Source: Microstegium vimineum (taxonomy: Eukaryota; Streptophyta; Magnoliopsida; Poales; Poaceae). From it: a DNA stretch of 64,000 nt. Where the stretch lies: contig CM039133.1 of the NCBI GenBank assembly GCA_022036555.1, forward strand, positions 4,281,184-4,345,183. Reading direction: 5' to 3'. The translations under genes and the position numbers were made by a program. Positions 24,340 to 36,805 of this stretch are shown piece by piece. Under the pieces are notes generated by a model. It worked only from the letters and a program-made list of their open reading frames with translations. It ran no database searches and was not told where the DNA came from. How positions within the stretch are numbered: the first letter of the stretch is position 1; the number at the start of each line of letters is the position of its first letter.

Positions 24340-24437
24340 AATAACGGTTTGCCTGTTGATGATAAATCAGTACTATTTAGGTGGGTATTATCTTCCTATA
24401 TATAGTTTAAAAAAACTCGTTTATTAGCTAGAATAAT

Positions 24438-26001
24438 GAGCCTTTTAGATGAGTGTCATTAAAAAAGATCGTATTTGCACGCAGGTGACACCGGTCTAAA
24501 CTTTTTTCTCGAAGAAGCCATTTCATCCGTGTGTCGTTCGTTTTTAGCCGTTTGCTAGGTCTTACATGTGGGACCGGCCACTGTAGCGGTCCATAATACC
24601 CCTCTCTTCCCTGTTCCACGAGCGCTCTTTCCCCTCCCTCTCTCTCTCTCTCTCCGACTCTCGATCTCATCCGCCACCGCCGACTACTGTTGCGTCCGAG
24701 CTACTCCACGACACCACCACCAACACGAGCCAGCTCCTCGACCTGCCCCTCCCGGCGGCGGGCGGCGGGCGGCGTCTGGGCCTGGGCGCTGCGCGTGCGC
24801 AGCAACGCGCTCTGGGACGACGGGGTCAACGCCACCCACATCGCGGGCTTCGCCATCCCGCCGCGCGTTGTGCCGGCCCCGTCCACGCGCCGCCTCAACA
24901 TTGTCTTCGCGCGCTTCTCCACGGCCACATTCGCCGCGCCGCGCCACTACGTGTTGGCCGCGGCCGTGGCTCTCATCCTTGCGTACGACGTGTTGGCGAG
25001 GCCTGACGCCGCCCGTGTCTCGCTCCGCGCGCTCAATGCGCCACTGCACGTCGAGTTCAAGGATGACTTGTTGTCGGCTGCAGCTGCGGCGGTGGCGGCG
25101 GGTTTGGACAAGTGGTTCAACGCCACCGCGCGGTGCGTGACGTTCACGCCTCGCGGCCAGCGGGGAGGTCGTGGCCACACACGTCGTCGCCACGTTGGGC
25201 ACTGTGTGGGCGGTCACTGGCACAGGACACTTCGGTATCACAGTGTGGCTGCCCGAGACGCCGCCGCCAGCTTCGGTCGTGAGGGCCAGGTAGTGGGCGT
25301 GGACGGTGGGTGTCGGCGCCGACGGGGTGATGGGAGCCAGCGTCTTGGCCCTCTCTGTGGCCGGCGCGGTGAGCTGGAGCAGGACGCGGCGAAGGGAGGA
25401 GATGGAGCGGTGGGCTATGGCCGGGGAGGAGGTTGGGAGGATGATGGTGCGTGTTTTGCTACACATGGTTGCAATTTTCAGTGGACAATATTCAACGGCG
25501 GCTGGGGTACTCAGCACGCCTGGTGACGCCCCACTCCACGCAGGTGTGGTGCAGCGCGGAGACCAGGCAGGTGGTCGTCCCGCCCGACGCTGGCGAGCGT
25601 CGTGGGCCGGAGGCGGCGACGGGGACCACTGATTGTGCCGTTTCCGCGCGAGGAGGCATGGGGGGCTACTGCTCGGCGCCGGCGAGGGCAAGGGCGATCT
25701 CCACGCGGGAGTGGCTGCTGCTGGAAGAAGTCGTAGAGGCAGGGCGCGGCGGACCAGAAGGCGTCGGCGTCCACGGCTTCAAGAGGAAAGAAATAGAAGG
25801 TTTGGGTGGCTGACAACCGGGGCCCACTGTGGGGTAAAATGGACATTTCACTTGTTTATTTGACATTGTTACATGGCAATGCAGACGGAATGACATCTCA
25901 GAGGAAAAAAGTTTACACCGGTGTCACCTATGTGCGGCCAACTTTTTTAATGACTTGTGTGCAAATACGACCTTTTATAATGGCACTCATGTAAAATGCT
26001 C
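24438..26001 (+). mobile_element. Pack-MULE (Mutator-like) carrying host gene fragments
   Basis: Long terminal inverted repeats: GAGCCTTTTAGATGAGTGTC at the left pairs with the complement of GACACT-like GGCACTCATGTAAAATGCTC at the right. The pairing continues through CGTATTTGCACGCAGGTGAC and its partner to the ACACCGGT block, with small indels. The 9-bp flanks are TAGAATAAT (24429-24437) and TGGAATAAT (26002-26010), 8 of 9 identical and of the length made by Mutator elements. The interior is GC-rich coding sequence of host type with no MURA transposase. Confidence 0.88.
24690..25526 (+). pseudogene. Captured DUF1191-like gene fragment inside the Pack-MULE
   Basis: An open frame of 278 codons from ATG 24690. 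Residues of about 30-150 (LRVRSNALWDDGVNATHIAG, FAIPPRVVPAPSTRRLNIVF, then LAAAVALILAYDVL and FNATARCVTFTPRG) follow the pattern of DUF1191 proteins, a plant family of unknown function with an N-terminal extracellular-type domain and one membrane segment. After about 25160 the match continues in another frame: ALSVAGAVSWSRTRRREEME near 25340-25400 looks like the membrane segment and basic tail of the same family. One or more frame changes therefore separate the parts. The N-terminal signal sequence is missing. Whether it is transcribed is unknown. Confidence 0.65.
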
Positions 26002-26146
26002 TGGAATAATAGAGGGAATGACTGTACCTGAGACGTAAAAATTAATAAGATAATACCCTAAAAATGAACTAGTCGGGTCTACCGAATTATTCTGACTCAT
26101 TGGATGGTTTGTACTGCATGATTAATTCGCCTGAGACGACATACTC

Positions 26147-28265
26147 CAAAATTAACGAGGAATCAATTTGCAACTAATGATGGATCCTGATGTTAAACGA
26201 TCGGATCCAAAATTAAAGAGGAATCAACTTGCAACTACAGTTGATTAAAAAAATCATGAGAAATAATGGCAATAGCTCTCAAATAAAAAATATAAGCCTA
26301 ATTTATGGATTCGTACAACGCTTCTGCCCCTACCTATCTTATAGAGTTGTAGCACGTGATGTGCAGCAACGTGTACTACTCCGTATGCCGGAAATGTGCC
26401 AACCACAAACTTTTATTGCATTATTATTAATAATATTATTTTTTGATTCATCTAGATCCATTGTTGTGTCTTATTATGAGACGTCACTTGCCCATCACCA
26501 TACCGCCGGGGCAGCTCGGCGATGTTTTGTTGTAGATCCCATACCCCAACAGTCATTTCGTAAAAATTGCTATGTCCGTCGAAAAAAGTTATGCAATTAT
26601 ACAATTTTAAATAATGAATGCAGTTTTTGATGTATTATCGATAAAAATATTAATGTTTATGACGCTTCATATGTAGATTTATTATAAAAGTATGTTTATC
26701 GGAAGAATCATACGGTAATACCTACCCTTTCAAAAAAAATCATACGGTACCATATATTTTAGTAGATAAATCTTAATGATTTTTTATATAAATTTAGTTA
26801 AGCTTGACATATTTTATGTTTTTTTGAGTGGTGCTCGACATACGACGTGTTCCGTTTTAGACCAATAGAGTACTAGCTAGGTATGTATATAGTAGCACTA
26901 TTAGTTATTTGATCAGTGCGCCGCAAAAAAAAAAGTTATTTGCTCAGTGGCCAACGGAGCGTACTTAATAAGTTAGTTGGCTTTCTTGTCATGCAATCTG
27001 TCTACTCGAGTTTAAGTTTCTAACTCGATATGAGTGCTCGTATATTCTATGATTTAATGATGTTATTCTTTCGGTGATGAGCACATGATATACTCATCAA
27101 CAACAAGACGTCTGTGGTGATTTTATATTGATATTTGTCAGTGGTTTTTTGGGTGACTTCATGAATTTTGAGATTTATTGATCCAACTTAGGGATATGAG
27201 TGTGAGTGTGTATATATATATATATAGACCCTCTGCTTTTATAAATTATATAAAAAAATATTTGCTCAGTGATCGATACAAGTGTGTGGTATTTGAGTGA
27301 TCATCACGAGACGAGATGGGAGATTCCCGTCTCCCTAGCTAGCTAATTGCTGGACCATGTCCGACAGACGCACATGGCGTGGCCTAAAAAATGCTATGTG
27401 AACGTTACAAGTCTCAATGGTACAAGTGTGTCGTATTTGTAGGGATTATCACGACATGGAGACTCCCGTCTCTCTCTAGCTAATTGGTGGACCATTTCCG
27501 ACTGCTGTGTATCCACACTTATGCATGGTGCTAGTAGTCGCATAGTATAGTAGCTGGTATATCCACACTCATGGAGTATTGTAGAAGTGTCGTCCCTAGC
27601 TACCAACTATATGTACTCCCCTCTCTGTCCGTGAATACGTCACCATGATTTGTGTACTGGTAACTTTTACTCAATTCATATAAAATACGTGCAAAATTTG
27701 TTTCTCCAAACATTTTTATTAAAAAACTAGATTCAAATATGTATCTAATGATACTAATTATGTATCATAAATATTAATATTTTTATAATATGTATTTAAT
27801 CAAAGTTATTTCTCGGTAAATAAAAATAATAGATATTTAGAGACCGAGTAAGAATTTTTAAGTGCATGATTGTCAACTTGCAGGGATGGCCGGTGGTCCC
27901 TGTAAATAATATTATACAAAGATGAACATCAGGATTTACCAGCATCATATCTATCCAGCTATATATCATCTATATAACCAATACTCTCTGTATTCTATAT
28001 TATATAATGTTGTAAACAAATTCGATACAAATAGTCCACACCAAAGCAGGATGTGGATATGCAGCAGTCGAGTGTATAGAGGGAAATCTGATTCACCGTG
28101 TGTGCAGTTAAAATAATATGGTGACCCACATATCCGCTTAACAGTCCACACAACGTCCTGGTAGAGATGTTCCTTATCTAATTTTTTTTGTCTTTGTATT
28201 TTTATATACCCGTACATTGCTTTTTCTATAACATAATACCATCGATGACAAATACACTAAATTAT
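26147..28265 (+). repeat. Relic copy A of the dioxygenase upstream region
   Basis: Blocks match the sequence upstream of the dioxygenase gene at 50133: GGAATCAATTTGCAACTA and GGATCCTGATGTTAAAC (26160-26200 against 47670-47710), AGCACGTGATGTGCAGCAA (26351 against 48425), ACATGGCGTGGCCTAAAAAA (27371 against about 49515), and CAGTTAAAATAAT, ACAACGTCCTGGT and ATCGATGACAAATAC (28100-28250 against 49860-50020). Similarity stops about where the gene's TATA box would follow, and a CACTA derivative begins. It may also hold the 3' part of a SINE (about 27075-27230). No dioxygenase coding sequence is left here. Confidence 0.7.
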
Positions 28266-28302
28266 AAGGCCCTTCATAATGTATGCCTAAGTGATAACCA
28301 AA

Positions 28303-28800
28303 GCAGGAGGGCTTTTTGCCCCGGAACCAGGACTAAAAGTCCCTTCCTGAACCGGGACTAAAGGTCCCTTCCAGTTAAAAAAAATAATGCCTTCCACTAA
28401 CTCGCGCCCCTATGAGATTCAAACCTTGGACGCACCCGCACTCCCGCATTGCCTCACGCACACGAACCACCCCACCCACTCAACTTATCTGTCAATAGAG
28501 GAGGCTCTTCCCTTTTGAACTCACGCATCGAGGGACCTTTAGTCCCGGTTCGTAACATGAACCGGGACTAAAGGGTCTATTTTTGGTCCCGATTGATATT
28601 TCCAACTGGGACTAAATGTTTTGGACCTTTAGTCCCGGTTGGTAACGCCAATCGGGACTCCAACCGGGACTAAAGGAGACTTTTTAGCCCCGGTTGGTGT
28701 TACCAACCGAGACTAAAGATCTATTAGTCCCGGACGCAAAAAAAATTCGAGACTAAAACCCATTTTGGATATCGACCAAAGACCTGACCTCTAGTACTGT
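28303..28800 (+). mobile_element. Non-autonomous CACTA element, TTTAGTCCCGGTT family (copy b), degenerate
   Basis: Carries multiple GGGACTAAAGG / TTTAGTCCCGGTT inverted pairs and ends ACCTCTAGTACTG, a decayed version of the family's TTCTCTAGTAGTG end. The left terminus is not recognisable as CACTA. It includes the tRNA-like segment in reverse (GAGATTCAAACC at 28414-28425). Confidence 0.7.
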
Positions 28801-28857
28801 TAATTCACAGCAATAATGGAAGTGACGCCAACTCCCAACGGTTCAAGAAAAATGCGG

Positions 28858-29176
28858 CCTGTTCGGCTAATCATTCACTACTAGAAACTTCAAATTCCCT
28901 TACGGTGCACTACCGTCAAGGAAAATAAAAATATCGTAATGAAAATGTACGTATCATCATAAAAAATAAAAATATCGTCAGGAAATTTCTTATGGTGCAC
29001 TTACCGTCAGGGAAAATAAAAATAGGGCTAGCTCGACTGGGTAATTCCAGTTTTTCCTGACGTTGGTCAGGGAATTTCAAGTTTCTAGGAGTGATTTCTA
29101 CGGCTAATACGGCGACTAATGTTATTTTTGTTTATTTTGTTGTGAGATAAAAACGCCGATAAGCCAAACGAACAAG
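28858..29176. mobile_element. Miniature element interrupted by a CACTA derivative
   Basis: GCCTGTTCGGCTAAT at the left pairs with ATAAGCCAAACGAACAAGG at the right, the ends of a common grass miniature family. The middle is split by the 218-bp element at 28876-29093. Confidence 0.55.
28876..29093. mobile_element. 218-bp CACTA miniature element
   Basis: CACTACTAGAAACTTCAAAT at the left is the inverted copy, with one change, of the right end ATTTCAAGTTTCTAGGAGTG. The 3-bp target duplication ATT lies at 28873-28875 and 29094-29096. ACCGTCAGGGAAAATAAAAA subterminal repeats are present. There is no coding capacity. Confidence 0.88.
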
Positions 29177-29581
29177 GTGATGGAGAGCGACACAACTACT
29201 TGTGTCAGTACCTGCAAATGCCCAAACCATAGAATAGTACTCCGTCCGTCCCTAAATAACACAATTCTCATGATTTAGTATATCAAATTTGAGTAATTAT
29301 AAATTAAAAAGTATAAATACTTATAATATCAAATAAATATTATTAGATTGATTATAAAATGTATTTTGATAATAAATTAATTTGGAGCTATAAATATGAA
29401 TAGTGTCTACTTAGAAATCTAGTCAAACGTGAAGCACTTTAATTGGGACGTGTATTATTATAGTTGTTTTTCTATGACAGAGATAGTATCTTTCTTTGTG
29501 AACCGTTCACCGGACTCATCGTCGCTTGTTTCATTTTAAAAAAATCTTTGGTTCCATCTCTCACGTAGCGCTGGAGCGGCA

Positions 29582-29880
29582 CACTACCCAGAAACATTTT
29601 TCCGTGACGGAGCGAACCGTCAGGAAACAAACGTCACAGAAAGTGTACCTTCCCTGACGGAAAACCGTCAGGAACCATTCCGTGACGGTTACTACCGTCA
29701 GGAGAGGTTTTTACTGTCGTTTTTTCGTTCCGTCAGAAAGAAGGTTTCCTGTCGGTGCATTCACCGTCAGGGAAGGTTCAAACTTTCCCTGTCATCTATG
29801 CACCATCAGGGAAGGTTCGTACTTTCCCTGTCGGTTACAGTACCATCAGGGAAGGTGCAGAACTGCATTTCTTTAAAAGC
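29582..29880 (+). mobile_element. CACTA 5' end with CCGTCAGGGAAGG repeats, other end not found
   Basis: Starts CACTACCCAGAAAC and is followed by at least eight copies of ACCGTCAGG / TCCCTGACGG in both directions, the typical subterminal array. No matching right end was found within the window. The complete CACTA at 30636 may have inserted into this element. Confidence 0.6.
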
Positions 29881-30635
29881 TCATTGAACTATTCAAATTC
29901 AAATCACAACCGATCCTTTTCACATAAGCGCAATAAACTAAGGACAAATTCAAATGTCTCAATACATATATCATTGCTAGAAATTCATACATCTAGAAAC
30001 ATGTTCCAACAGTCATACATGAAGCAACTGCTAGTCAACACAAAAGCTAAGTTGCTAGATTACTCATACAGCTCTGAGGCATCATTCTATATCATCTCCC
30101 TAATCATAAATCAGAGGCAACATTCTAGATGGCAGTAGCTAGATAATATGTATAATAATCTATGTTGTAGCACAACCAAGACAGCCACAAGACAATCAAA
30201 CGTTTGTGCATACTGGTTACTACCATAATACTTCTGCTCCACCAGAAAAGCTGATCAAAGCTTGCTGCTTGATGGCTGCTACCAAAATACTTTTGTTGAG
30301 ACATGAGTGGATCCATCTCCAGTTGCTCTCTACATAAAAAAGAAATGATCTGAATATATTAACATTTGGTACATGAACCATGAAAAAATTGAAACAAGAG
30401 TTAGATTTGTGTTTGGTGCATATATAGTAAATCAATACTTGTAGGAACACAAGAGTTTCAGAATGGTTTAGTTCTAGGCTGGTAACCATATGATGATATG
30501 ACCAATATATATTGAGATAATGCAGATTATTTCTAATCTAAGAATGATTGTGCAGATTTGTTTTCTAAGAATAATGTGACTAGCAACTACTTCAGACTCA
30601 CCAATACCACTACTGCATAGTACAGGATATGTAAT
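29881..30635. other. AT-rich sequence, probably the interior of the interrupted element
   Basis: No gene is recognised. The region lies between a CACTA-type 5' array and the complete CACTA at 30636. Confidence 0.35.
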
Positions 30636-30654
30636 CACTACTACAGAAACGGCA

Positions 30655-30880
30655 ATCACTGCCGGCCCATCACTGCCGGTTTTGTTTGGGCCGGCAGTGA
30701 TCCCCCTTCACTGCCGGTTCTTCCTCTAACAAGCCCCAATTATTAGGGGCAGGGGCTGAACCGGCAGTGATGCCTCTCAACCCTATCACTGCCGATTCAA
30801 GCCATCAACCGACAGTGATATGGTGTTTCACTGCCGGTTCATGGCTGGAACCGGCAGTGATGTTGTGTACAATATAAAGC
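30655..30880 (+). promoter_or_regulatory. CACTA 5' subterminal repeat array and TATA box of gene 1
   Basis: Alternating TCACTGCCGGTT and AACCGGCAGTGA motifs, the likely binding sites of the element's own DNA-binding protein, are followed at 30873 by TATAAAG and a CT-rich leader. The arrangement matches En/Spm-type 5' ends, where the array overlaps the promoter. Confidence 0.65.
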
Positions 30881-31550
30881 TTCGATCTCCTCCCTCCCTC
30901 CTCTGCCCAACAGTATAGAACAGTGTGTGAGGAGCTCTCTCTCTCCATTGTTGCGGCTGGTGGATTTCTTGATCTCCATTTCTGGCTCCTCTTCACTCTT
31001 GGATCCTCATATCTTCTTGCTCTTGGTTAGTAACAAGCATAATTCTTTAGAATTGTTGGTTTACATTCTGTCAATTTGTGTTAGAGCTATGCTAGTTTTC
31101 ATGATCAAGAATAGGGATGTTGCAATTTGTGTCAATTTTTTTTGTAGCTTTTAGATCCAAAATTATTTAGAAAAATTGTAGCACTTTGATTGTATTGGGT
31201 AATTATTGTATAATCATTGAGTAGCTAGGTTCGAAAGATTCTTCTCGAAAATTATGGATAAAAATTGTAATTACTTATATTTATTATTTATATTTAATAC
31301 TCAAGACATGCATGAAAGATTTGATGGGATGTGGAATAGATTCGGTATTTATTACTTAGATTTAATACTCCATGCATGCATTTAATACTTACATTTAATA
31401 CTCCATGCTTCCATTGTTATCTATTTGTTCTCTTTATTTTTATAGCGCGACCAAATTCAAATTATATCGAAGAATATTGTTCAAAAATGCTTCTATTAAT
31501 ATGTTCCTATGTGTCCTCTGCTCTGCCCATCTTATTTTATCAGTGCAAAC

Positions 31551-34500
31551 ATGGCTCGAGGGTGGATGTACGATCTGTCACATACAGACCCACAGTACTT
31601 GACGGGCATCGACGATTTCATCAAGCGAGCTAGAGTCAATGCTGGGGACTCACATTTGTATTCTGTCCATGCAAAGACTGCAAGAATACGAGAAAATGGG
31701 GCGACATGGAGCATATACGTTTGCACTTGATCACAAGGGGGTTCATGAGAAACTACACGATTTGGACTTTGCATGGGGAGGTTGGTCAAAATGTTAATGA
31801 TGATGTGCTCATGCCTAGTGTAGCATTATTGCCTATTCATGATTACACAGAAGATGTGCCTACCAATGATGATGTGTTTGTGAATACATTAGCTGACGAC
31901 ACTGAGGAAAATGATGGTATTTCACAGCTTCTACATGATGTGCATGGGGGATTCCTTAGTGCTTCATAGTTGAAAAAACTGGAGATGATGAAAAAGGATG
32001 CAAAAACACCATTGTTTCCGGGCTGCCCAATAAGCAAACTGGAAGCCAACATCATGCTATTGGAGTTCAAATCAACGAATGGGTTGAGTGATAAAGGTTT
32101 CGATAACTTGTTAGTTATACTACATAAACTGTTCCCGGAGGCCGAGTTAGCAGAAAAGACTTACCTTGCGACGCAAAAGATTTGCCTAATTGGCCTCGAG
32201 GTTGAGAAAATCCACATGTATTCCAACGACTGCATATTGTACCGTGGAGAGAAATACAAAGACTTGGATGCATGTCCCAAGTGTAAAACTCCCTGATACA
32301 AGCAATGTCCATCAAATGATGGAAGCAAGACCAGAGGAGGGCCAGTAAAGTCTGTGTGGTATTTTCCTATAGCTCCACGAGTGCATAGGTTGTTTGCAAA
32401 TGAGAAGTCAGCCAAGTTGTTGCGTTGGCACGACGAAGAGCAAAAGAAAGATTCAATGATGAGACACCCCGCCGATGGGTCGGACTGGAGGACTATCAAC
32501 ACTATGTTCTATAAGAACATCGGTGGAGAGGTAAGACATCTGTGGTTTGCTTTGAGCACGGATGGGATGAACCCGTTTGACCAGGTGAGAACCAATCATA
32601 GCACTTGGCCAGTGACGCTATGTATATACAACCTTCCACCCTGGCTTTGTATGAAACGGTCATACGTCCAGATGCCATTACTAATCCAAGGACCAAAACA
32701 ACCTGGTAATGATATTGATGTGCTTCTAGAACCAGTGATCGATGAACTACTACAAATGTGGGAGACGGGTGTGAAGGATGTTTGGGATGAGTACAAGAAA
32801 GAACATGTCACGGTAAAGGTTGTACTCATCGCTACAATCACCGACCTACCAGGGCGAGGTTCCTTGTCTGGAGAGAAGACAAAAGGATACACTGGGTGTG
32901 TCGAGTGCTTGGACGAGACTGATGCTACACATCTACCAGAAAACAGGAAGATGGTCTACATGGGACACCGTAGGTTCCTACGTCGTGATCACCCTTACCG
33001 TAGGAATACAAAAGATTTTAATGGGACTACTGAGAAACGTAGACCTCCAAAGTATCGAGACGGGAAACAGATGCTTCAACAATTAAGAAAACTCACAAAT
33101 GTTGTCCTTGGGAAGGGGGACAGGGCAGTAGCAGCGCCAACCGATAGTATCTGGAAGAAAAAATCAATCTTCTGGAAACTACCTTATTGGCCACTTTTGA
33201 GTGTACGTCACTGTCTTGATCCAATGCACATAACTGAAAACGTGTGCGGTAACACACTTAACACGTTGATGAACACCGGGGGAACAAGCAAGGATTCTCT
33301 CGCGACACGCTTGGACATGCAACACCTGGGCCTCAGGAAGGAGTTACACCCAGCAACTCTTGAGAATGGCCACTTGAAACTTCCGGTGGCATCATGGACA
33401 CTGAAAAAGGAGGAAAAAGAAATGCTTATTTCTTTCTTCAATGATCTCAATGTATCGAGTGGCTACTGTGGGAACCCGAAGAGGCTAGTTAACATGAGAG
33501 AACTTAAGTTTAACTATGGTTCTATGAAGGCCCATGACTGTCATGTCATAATGACTCAGCTGCTCCCAGTTGCCCTACGAGGTATCCTCCCTGACAAGGT
33601 CTGCGCTCCAATCATAAAGTTATGTTCGTTCTTCAACGCAATCTCTGAAAAGGTCATTGAAGTGGGCAGGTTAGACCACCTGAACCAGGAGATAGCCGAG
33701 ATTATATGCAGGCTTGAGATGCATTTCCCACCGACTTACTTCGACATTTTAGTGCATCTACTTGTTCATCTTGTGGATCAAATAAAAGCCCTTGGCCCAA
33801 TGTACCTACACTAGATGTTTCCTTTCGAGAGGCTGATGAAAGTTTTCAGGCGGTATGTTAGGAATAAATTCAGACCAGAAGGGAGCATGGTAGAAGGATA
33901 GTCAATAGAGGAGGCTATTGAGTTCTCCACATATTATCTGGACATCAAGCGGGTTGGAGTTCCAGTATCTCATCACGATGGAAGACTAGGGGGCAAAGGA
34001 ACAATAGGTGAGAAAGCTGTCAAAATGGACGAAGTCATCTCCTTCAGACAAGCACACTTCGCAGTTCTCCAGCAAGCCAACGGTATGATGGCATACATTG
34101 ATGAGCACAAGCAGTTTCTGCAAATTAAGCACATAGGGAGGTCACAGGCTTGGCTTGAGAAAAAACATAAGGAGGAATTCGGTGACTGGTTTCGACGCCA
34201 AAGGCTAGGAAAGGTGACGGGATGTCAGCTAGATCTCTTAGCCCCCAGACCTTCAACTACGCTAATGAAGTACCAAGGATATCAAATAAATGGTTTTACA
34301 TTTAACACAAAAAAACAGGACAGAAAGAGCACGAACCAAAACAGTGGTGTTCGTTTCGACGCCCACGATGAGTACGACACGGTGGTGGCAACATACTATG
34401 GTTTCATAGATGAGATATGGGAGCTAGACTATGGACATTAGTTGAAAGTTGCTCTTTTCCATTGTCTGTGGGTCCGGCTGAATGAAATCAACACCGACAG

Positions 34501-34807
34501 GGATGGCTTCACTACCGTTGATCTATCCAAGACCGCATACAGAGATGACCCCTTCGTCCTTGCAAAGGATGTTTTGCAAATCTTCTATGCAAGGGATAAC
34601 AATACAAATGGAAGACGACATGTAGTATTGCAAGGCAAAAGGAAGATTGTAGGTGTCGACGGAGTGACAGACAAAGAAGAGTACAAAGGTTATGAAGAAA
34701 TGGTTCCTTTTGGGGCGGACGTTACCCTACATGTCCTTGAAGAGGGTGACGAACCTGCTTACCTCCGAAGTGATCATGATGAGGCCATCATCGTGCCTGC
34801 ACCGTGA
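31551..34807 (+). pseudogene. CACTA TNP2-type transposase
   Basis: ATG 31551 opens the transposase-associated N-terminal domain (MARGWMYDLSHTDPQYL). One frame change near 31655 precedes the CPCKDC zinc-like motif. From 31706 to 34807 a single frame then covers the TNP2/Transposase_21 core (about 32350-33350, with CLDPMHITENVCGN and YTGCVECLDETDAT), the DUF4218-like region (33480-33900, MRELKFNYGSMKAHDCHV) and the DUF4216-like C-terminal region (34260-34800, GVRFDAHDEYDTV). It is interrupted only by stops at 31967, 32294, 33812, 33899 and 34439. Length and domain order are normal for the family. The protein would act in the nucleus, cutting at the TIRs. Confidence 0.88.
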
Positions 34808-34941
34808 ATTGTTAGAGTATCATAAACTATGTAATCCTTAATGAAATGTTGTTTTAGTAATTTGCATCGAATTTGAGATCATATGGAGTTATAGATTGAT
34901 GAGTTGTACCACGTTGTTGATTGATGTATGCCATGTCAAAA

Positions 34942-35300
34942 GGAATTCAAAAACTATGAAGAATTAGACCTTGAGTGTATAAGGATTAATGTAGAGCTCC
35001 TCAGAACTAGCAAAAGCTATGTTGGAATATTTTCAACTTCTATTCAAATTTTTGGTGTAATTACAAAGGGGGTAATTGAATTTTAAACCCTTATTCAAAT
35101 TCAAAATGGAATTCAAAAACTATGAAGAATTAGACCTTGAGTGTATAAGAAATAATGTAGAGCTCCTCAAAACTAGCAAAAGCTATGTTGGAATATTTTC
35201 AACTTATATTCAAATTTTTGGAGTAATTACAAAGGGGGTAATTTAATTTTAAACCCTTATTCAAATTCAAAATGGAATTCAAAAACTATAAAGAATTTGA
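34942..35300. repeat. 166-bp tandem repeat, just over two copies
   Basis: GGAATTCAAAAACTAT recurs at 34942, 35108 and 35274, an exact 166-bp spacing. The first two units are nearly identical, with a few base changes. It lies in the non-coding spacer after the transposase stop, inside the CACTA element. Confidence 0.9.
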
Positions 35301-35435
35301 ATATGCTACTTCAGCAAAAGTTATAGAGAATTAAAACTTATGCAACTTCTATGTTTGGAGTTTTTCATGTTCTAGTAAAAAATCAGGAGTAATTTGAATT
35401 CTAAAGCAAAAGACAAATTTAAAAAAATACACACA

Positions 35436-35655
35436 TCACTGCCGGTTACAGAGGAACCCGCAGTGATGTGCCTCTATCACTGCCGGTTGGAATAACGAAC
35501 CGGCAGTGATGCGCCATCATCACTGTCGGTTCAAAAGAACCGGCACTGATGGGCCCTCATCACTGTCGGTTCCTATTACAAACCGGCAGTGATAGGGGAC
35601 ATCACTGCCGGTTTGTAATAGGAACCGGCAGTGATGAGCCAACCTATTTAAAGAA
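35436..35655 (+). promoter_or_regulatory. Internal subterminal-type repeat array and TATA box of CACTA gene 2
   Basis: About eight TCACTGCCGGTT / AACCGGCAGTGA-type motifs in alternating orientation, the same as those at the element's ends, lie in the middle of the element. They run directly into TATTTAAAG at 35645. A GC-rich leader follows, then gene 2. This repeats the architecture at 30655-30880. Confidence 0.6.
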
Positions 35656-36604
35656 TTGGCGCGCGTCCAAAATTTCCAGACGCGTGCCAGTTCAATACTT
35701 AGCCACTCTCGACGTCGCCCGAGAGCTCGCCGAAGCACGACGACGTCGCCCCTCGACCTCGGCGACCTCCCCGCCCCCGCTCGAGCTCGGCGCCGCTGTA
35801 GCCCGACGCAGCTGCAGCCCGCCACTGCCGGCGCTGCCGCCACCGCAGAAGGACGCCGCCGCCCACGGACCTCCCCCGACCTCACAGCAGGACCTCCCCC
35901 GACCTCGTAGTACCTCGACGCCCGACCTCGCCGCCACCAAGGACCTCCCCCGCGACGGCGCAGAAGCTTGGATTCCGGCCCCCGACCTCCACGGTGAGCT
36001 CCAATGGCCATGCCTGCGACGTGTTCGACGAAATGCCATAGTGAGGACTACTAGCTAGTTGCTGCTTGGCATGCATGGAGAGAAGAGGAAGGGGGAGAGG
36101 GAAGATGGAGGGAGAAGGAGGAAGGAGGAGGGTGAAGGAGAAGGATGCTCCACCGAGAAGAAGGGAGGAAGGAGGAAGAGAGAGAGGAATAAGGAGATAG
36201 CTTGATTCATATTCATATTAATATTAATATTCTAATAATATTGCTTGGTATTGCTTGATTCATATTCATAAGGAAGAAGGAAGAAGGAGATAAGGAGATA
36301 GCTTGATTCATAAGGAAAAGAGAGAGGAATAAGGAAGAAGGCTGCTTGGTATTGCTTGATTCATATTCATATTAATATATATGTAGCATGATTCATATTA
36401 ATATACATGGCTTTATATTGTGACTTGTACCTATGGCTTTATAGATAGAGAGATAGCATGACTTAGAGATATAGATTAGTGGAATATTTTGGAAGATTTT
36501 GGCTATGGCTTTATATTGTGACTAATCTCTATATACTTGTCTATGGCTTTATATTGTGACTAATCTCTATATACTTGTCTATTTTGAAAGATTTTCAACT
36601 TTTA

Positions 36605-36735
36605 TTCAAATTTTTAGATAGATATAGAGAGATAGAGAGATAGAGAGATATAGAGAGATATAGAGAGATAGAGAGAGATAGAGAGATAGAGAGATATAGA
36701 GAGATATAGAGAGATAGAAAGATAGAGATAATACC
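36605..36735. repeat. GAGATA-type microsatellite
   Basis: An interrupted run of GATAGAGA and GATATAGA units over about 130 bases, in the leader or first intron of CACTA gene 2. Confidence 0.9.
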
Positions 36736-36805
36736 TATGTATGGCTTATGTATGGCTTTTGAGTCTATCTATCTACCTATGAGCTAATACCAATAATCGA
36801 AATTC

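Noticed and set aside
24684..25691. 335-codon minus-strand ORF
   Set aside because: It is antisense to the captured DUF1191-like sequence, whose residues match the family on the plus strand. The GC-rich codon bias opens the opposite frame.
28816..28860. Start codon region of a lost dioxygenase paralogue after copy A
   Set aside because: An ATG with a short GC-rich stretch is present, but the codons do not match the N-terminus of the intact gene.
29240..29460. A second Stowaway element
   Set aside because: The left side (CTCCGTCCGTCCCTAAATAA) fits, but no proper inverted right end with TA flank could be found.
35436..35640. CRISPR-like or satellite array
   Set aside because: The motifs alternate in orientation and equal the CACTA subterminal repeats at the element ends.
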